A DNA stretch of 35,745 nt from Pseudomonadota bacterium (lineage in GTDB: Bacteria > Desulfobacterota > SM23-61): NCBI GenBank assembly GCA_018819135.1, contig JAHJQK010000169.1, positions 1 to 35,745 on the forward strand, given 5' to 3'. Shown here piece by piece: positions 33,609 through 35,745 of this stretch. The notes under the pieces were generated by a model, which searched no databases, was not told the origin of the DNA, and saw only the letters and a list, made by a program, of their open reading frames with translations. The translations under genes and the position numbers were made by a program. Each line of letters opens with the position of its first letter. Within the stretch, counting starts at the first letter, position 1.

Positions 33609-35027
33609 ATGGATGCGGAACGAAGAAAGATCTTTGGCCAAATTTTCTTTCCCGAAAGTTTGGCTATCGTGGGCATATCCCGTACCTACAGTGGCCTCGG
33701 CGGCCAATTTTTCTTGAAAAATTTGCAAAGGGCAGGTTATCCCGGCCGGATTTATCTGATTCATCCCACCGCTCATGAGATCAACGGCTTGCCCGTTTAT
33801 CCCAACCTTGCCGCCCTTCCGGAAGTCGTAGACCTGGCCGTCGTTTGCGTTCCCGCCAAACTCGTTCCATCGGTGATGGAAGAAGGCAGTAGGAAAGGGA
33901 TCCACAACCTTCACATTCTAACTTCTGGATTCAAGGAGCTGGGAACGCTGGCAGGTTCCCATTTGGAAAGGGAGCTCCAGCGGGTCGCCTTAAAAGGCAA
34001 ACTCAACATCATCGGCCCCAATTGTATGGGGCCTTACGTGCCCGCTTCCCGCTTGATGCTCTGGGGTCAAATACCTGCCAATCCTGGCTTTATAGCCTTT
34101 TTGTCTCAGAGCGGGACTCTCACCCAGCGAGTTACCGAACACGCCCATTTCACAGGCCTGGGCATCAGCAAGGCTGTCAGTTTCGGAAATGCTGCGGTCC
34201 TGGACAGTACGGATTATCTGGAATACCTGGCCGAGGACCCGGAAACAAAAGTTATCGGCCTCTACCTGGAGAGCATCCGTGATGGGCGGCGGTTTTTGAA
34301 CCTGGCCCGGCGCATCAATGCCGAGAAGCCCCTGGTGCTTTGGAAAGGGGGTGAAACTCCCTCCGGAGCAGGAGCTGTGGCTTCGCACACCGGAACGCTT
34401 GCGGGAGAGGATAAAATTTGGGAAAACGGCCTGCGGCAAGCGGGGATTACCCGGGCTCGCTCCCTGGAAGAGGTCGTGGGTACAGCGATGGCTTTCCTCT
34501 ACCTGCCTCCCGCCAAAGGACGGCGGTTGTTCATCCTGGGCGGGGGCGGAGGCAACAGTGTTTATTACGCCGACATTTGCATCCGCACCGGCCTGCAGGT
34601 ACCGCCTTTGATGGGGGAAACTCGGGAAAAATTGACCGCCTTAGTTCCTGCTGTCGGCTCCTTTGCCCGCAATCCCGTGGACGCCTGGCGCGCTTTTCAC
34701 GACCCGGATTTCATGGCGAAATTCCTGGAGGTGGTTTTTGCCGACCCCAACCTCGATATGATTATCCTGGACCGACTGATTCCGCGGATGACCTATGCAA
34801 CGGGAGAGAAAGATCATACCCCGGCAGTCATCGAGTACCTCAAAAAAAATCGCTTGCGCAAACCTCTGGTGGTCGTAGTGGATGGAAGCGGGGAAGACAC
34901 TTTCCTGGCCACCGAAGCCGCAAGAATACGCCAATACTTCTGCCAGGCTGGCGTTCCGGCCTATCCTTCTCTGCCATTAGCCGCGCAGGCGTTAGCCCAC
35001 TTGGTAGCCTACTATGAGAAGAAATAA
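33609..35027 (+). CDS. acyl-CoA synthetase (NDP-forming) alpha-type protein
   Basis: A 472-residue protein related to the alpha part of ADP-forming acetyl-CoA synthetase and succinyl-CoA synthetase. Layout: a CoA-binding Rossmann domain (SLAIVGISRTYSGLGGQF, IIGPNCMGPY), then CoA-ligase domains with the phosphohistidine loop AVASHTGTLAGED (His260) and a glycine-rich LGGGGGNSVYYAD. The ATP-grasp beta domain that closes the reaction is absent, and none lies in the window, so a partner subunit must be elsewhere. It would conserve energy by making ATP from an acyl-CoA, or activate an acid. ATG 33609 is preferred by alignment to family starts; GGAGG is 14 bases upstream, and an in-frame GTG at 33597 is the alternative. 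Confidence 0.85.
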   Translation: MDAERRKIFGQIFFPESLAIVGISRTYSGLGGQFFLKNLQRAGYPGRIYLIHPTAHEINGLPVYPNLAALPEVVDLAVVCVPAKLVPSVMEEGSRKGIHNLHILTSGFKELGTLAGSHLERELQRVALKGKLNIIGPNCMGPYVPASRLMLWGQIPANPGFIAFLSQSGTLTQRVTEHAHFTGLGISKAVSFGNAAVLDSTDYLEYLAEDPETKVIGLYLESIRDGRRFLNLARRINAEKPLVLWKGGETPSGAGAVASHTGTLAGEDKIWENGLRQAGITRARSLEEVVGTAMAFLYLPPAKGRRLFILGGGGGNSVYYADICIRTGLQVPPLMGETREKLTALVPAVGSFARNPVDAWRAFHDPDFMAKFLEVVFADPNLDMIILDRLIPRMTYATGEKDHTPAVIEYLKKNRLRKPLVVVVDGSGEDTFLATEAARIRQYFCQAGVPAYPSLPLAAQALAHLVAYYEKK

Positions 35028-35052
35028 GCTTTTACTTAAAAAAGGCGATTCA

Positions 35053-35086
35053 CCACAGAGGGCCCATATGAAATTATTCTCTGTGG
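35053..35086. terminator. hairpin between convergent genes (CCACAGAG type)
   Basis: CCACAGAG / CTCTGTGG enclose 18 bases between the acyl-CoA synthetase and tautomerase genes. A short T run follows on the plus strand. It probably works as a weak two-way stop and is related to the repeat at 31715-31821. Confidence 0.45.
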
Positions 35087-35147
35087 TTTAAAAAAGTCGC
35101 TCAATTTAGGTTTCAGCTATCAACAATCAGCCCAAAGCAAGAAAAAT

Positions 35148-35336
35148 TTATTTCTTTTCCGATTCCAGGACGCCGGCAATCGCATAGTTGTTCTTGGCCA
35201 TGTCATGCAGGATGATGCGCACGGCTTCCGGTTTGACCGCCAAGGATTTTACCACCGCCTCGGTCATGGCACCGACCAGCTTTCTCTTGAGATCTAAACT
35301 CCTTCCTTCCAGCATGTGAACGTGAATGATCGGCAT
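35148..35336 (-). CDS. 4-oxalocrotonate tautomerase family protein
   Basis: A 62-residue tautomerase. After removal of Met the catalytic Pro1 leads PIIHVHMLEGRS. Arg11 and Arg39 (AVRIIL) fall exactly at the 4-OT positions, and Tyr50 replaces Phe50. Family enzymes isomerise unsaturated 2-oxoacids in aromatic-compound breakdown, although many have other promiscuous activities. ATG is preceded by AAAGGAGGAG. The longer frame from 35417 would bury Pro1 and is rejected. No other meta-cleavage pathway gene is nearby. Confidence 0.88.
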   Translation of the reverse strand: MPIIHVHMLEGRSLDLKRKLVGAMTEAVVKSLAVKPEAVRIILHDMAKNNYAIAGVLESEKK

Positions 35337-35353
35337 CGGCTCCTCCTTTGTTA

Positions 35354-35377
35354 TCTCGACAGAACTAAAGGTCGAGA
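35354..35377. repeat. seven-base inverted repeat before the tautomerase gene
   Basis: TCTCGAC and GTCGAGA flank ten bases just upstream of the tautomerase ribosome-binding site and nine bases before the start of the helicase fragment. It could be an operator, a leader hairpin or a junction scar. Confidence 0.35.
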
Positions 35378-35385
35378 AATAATAA

Positions 35386-35745
35386 AATGTTCTAACGACT
35401 GGAACAGGGTCAGGCAAAAGTCTGGCCTATATCGTGCCAATTGTTGATCATGTTCTCCGTGGAGGGTCAGGGAAAGGCATTCAGGCAATCATAATCTATC
35501 CCATGAATGCCTTATGCAACAGTCAATTTGGGGAACTGGAGAAATTCATCAAATATGGGTTTCCAAAAGGACAAGAGCCCGTAAGCTTTGCAAAATATAC
35601 CGGACAAGAAGGGGAGGAGATAAGACAAGAAATTATTGCCAAACCCCCGGATATACTGCTTACAAATTACGTGATGATGGAGTTAATCCTTACCCGCCCT
35701 CATGAAAAGAATATCGTTCAGGGTGCACAAGGACTACGCTTTTTG
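35386..35745 (+). pseudogene. 5'-truncated DEAD/DEAH helicase (runs off window)
   Basis: From 35386 the frame reads NVLTTGTGSGKSLAYIVPI, a Walker A motif, then AIIIYPMNALCNSQFGELEK (motif Ia region), YTGQEGEE and PPDILLTNYVMMELILTRPH, up to QGAQGLRFL at the edge. This pattern belongs to large superfamily 2 helicases of the YprA / DUF1998-associated type. Stops (TAATAA) directly precede Walker A, and there is no in-frame start codon or ribosome-binding site near the junction. The Q-motif region and N-terminal domain, normally many residues, are missing. The gene therefore appears beheaded at about 35386, beside the tautomerase. The rest of the protein lies outside the window, so its state is unknown. 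Confidence 0.7.

Overview
The window reads as chromosomal DNA of an anaerobic, deltaproteobacterial-type organism (Desulfobacterota, perhaps near Syntrophales). This placement is inferred from gene content: an rpsU-yqeY-mutS2-dnaG-rpoD cluster with a type-A RNase P RNA, lysine 2,3-aminomutase, a succinyl-CoA-synthetase-like acyl-CoA synthetase, stand-alone GuaA ATPase, thiolase and HpaI-type aldolase, and many intergenic palindromic repeats. No rRNA, CRISPR array, prophage or transposase gene was seen.

Left end (1-3250): a decayed region. It holds the tail of an unknown gene, the C-terminal scrap of a phospholipase-D-type nuclease, a small acidic ORF, an intact second sigma-70 gene lacking region 1.1, half an RRM gene, and a histidine kinase collapsed to its two ends. 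3387-5654 holds an EEP-family phosphodiesterase and a cardiolipin-synthase-like PLD enzyme, a pair resembling ybhP-clsB of E. coli. 5800-9893 is metabolic: guaA ATP-pyrophosphatase, class III aminotransferase, HpaI-type aldolase, a MITE-like element and a gamma-carbonic-anhydrase-like protein.

9938-23652, all on the minus strand, is a housekeeping block. In transcription order it has phosphomannomutase and mannose-1-P guanylyltransferase, hisA-hisF, rpsU-yqeY-(gene scrap)-mutS2-dnaG-rpoD, a CAT-anticodon tRNA with its own promoter and terminator, a zinc-ribbon coiled-coil protein overlapping an RNase H-like gene, and rnpB. The order ties translation, replication priming and transcription initiation together.

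23860-27342 (plus strand) holds ilvD, then a small MerR-type regulator overlapping kamA. Convergent to it is an hsp20-lon operon in which both genes are damaged: hsp20 has a one-base frameshift, and lon has lost its protease domain by an out-of-frame internal deletion. 30170-35336 holds a coiled-coil hypothetical, a D-2-hydroxyacid dehydrogenase, a thiolase, an acyl-CoA synthetase (ADP-forming) alpha-type protein and a 4-oxalocrotonate-type tautomerase, separated by repeats. The right edge enters a helicase gene that has lost its 5' end.

I did not find a convincing new defence or biosynthetic system. The strongest unusual signals are the protease-less Lon next to a frameshifted Hsp20, a 25-residue insertion in the HisF active-site loop, two RpoD-type sigma factors about 10 kb apart, a terminator touching the ribosome-binding site of the zinc-ribbon gene, an inverted pair of MITE-like elements, and a repeated pattern of genes reduced to both ends by internal deletion.
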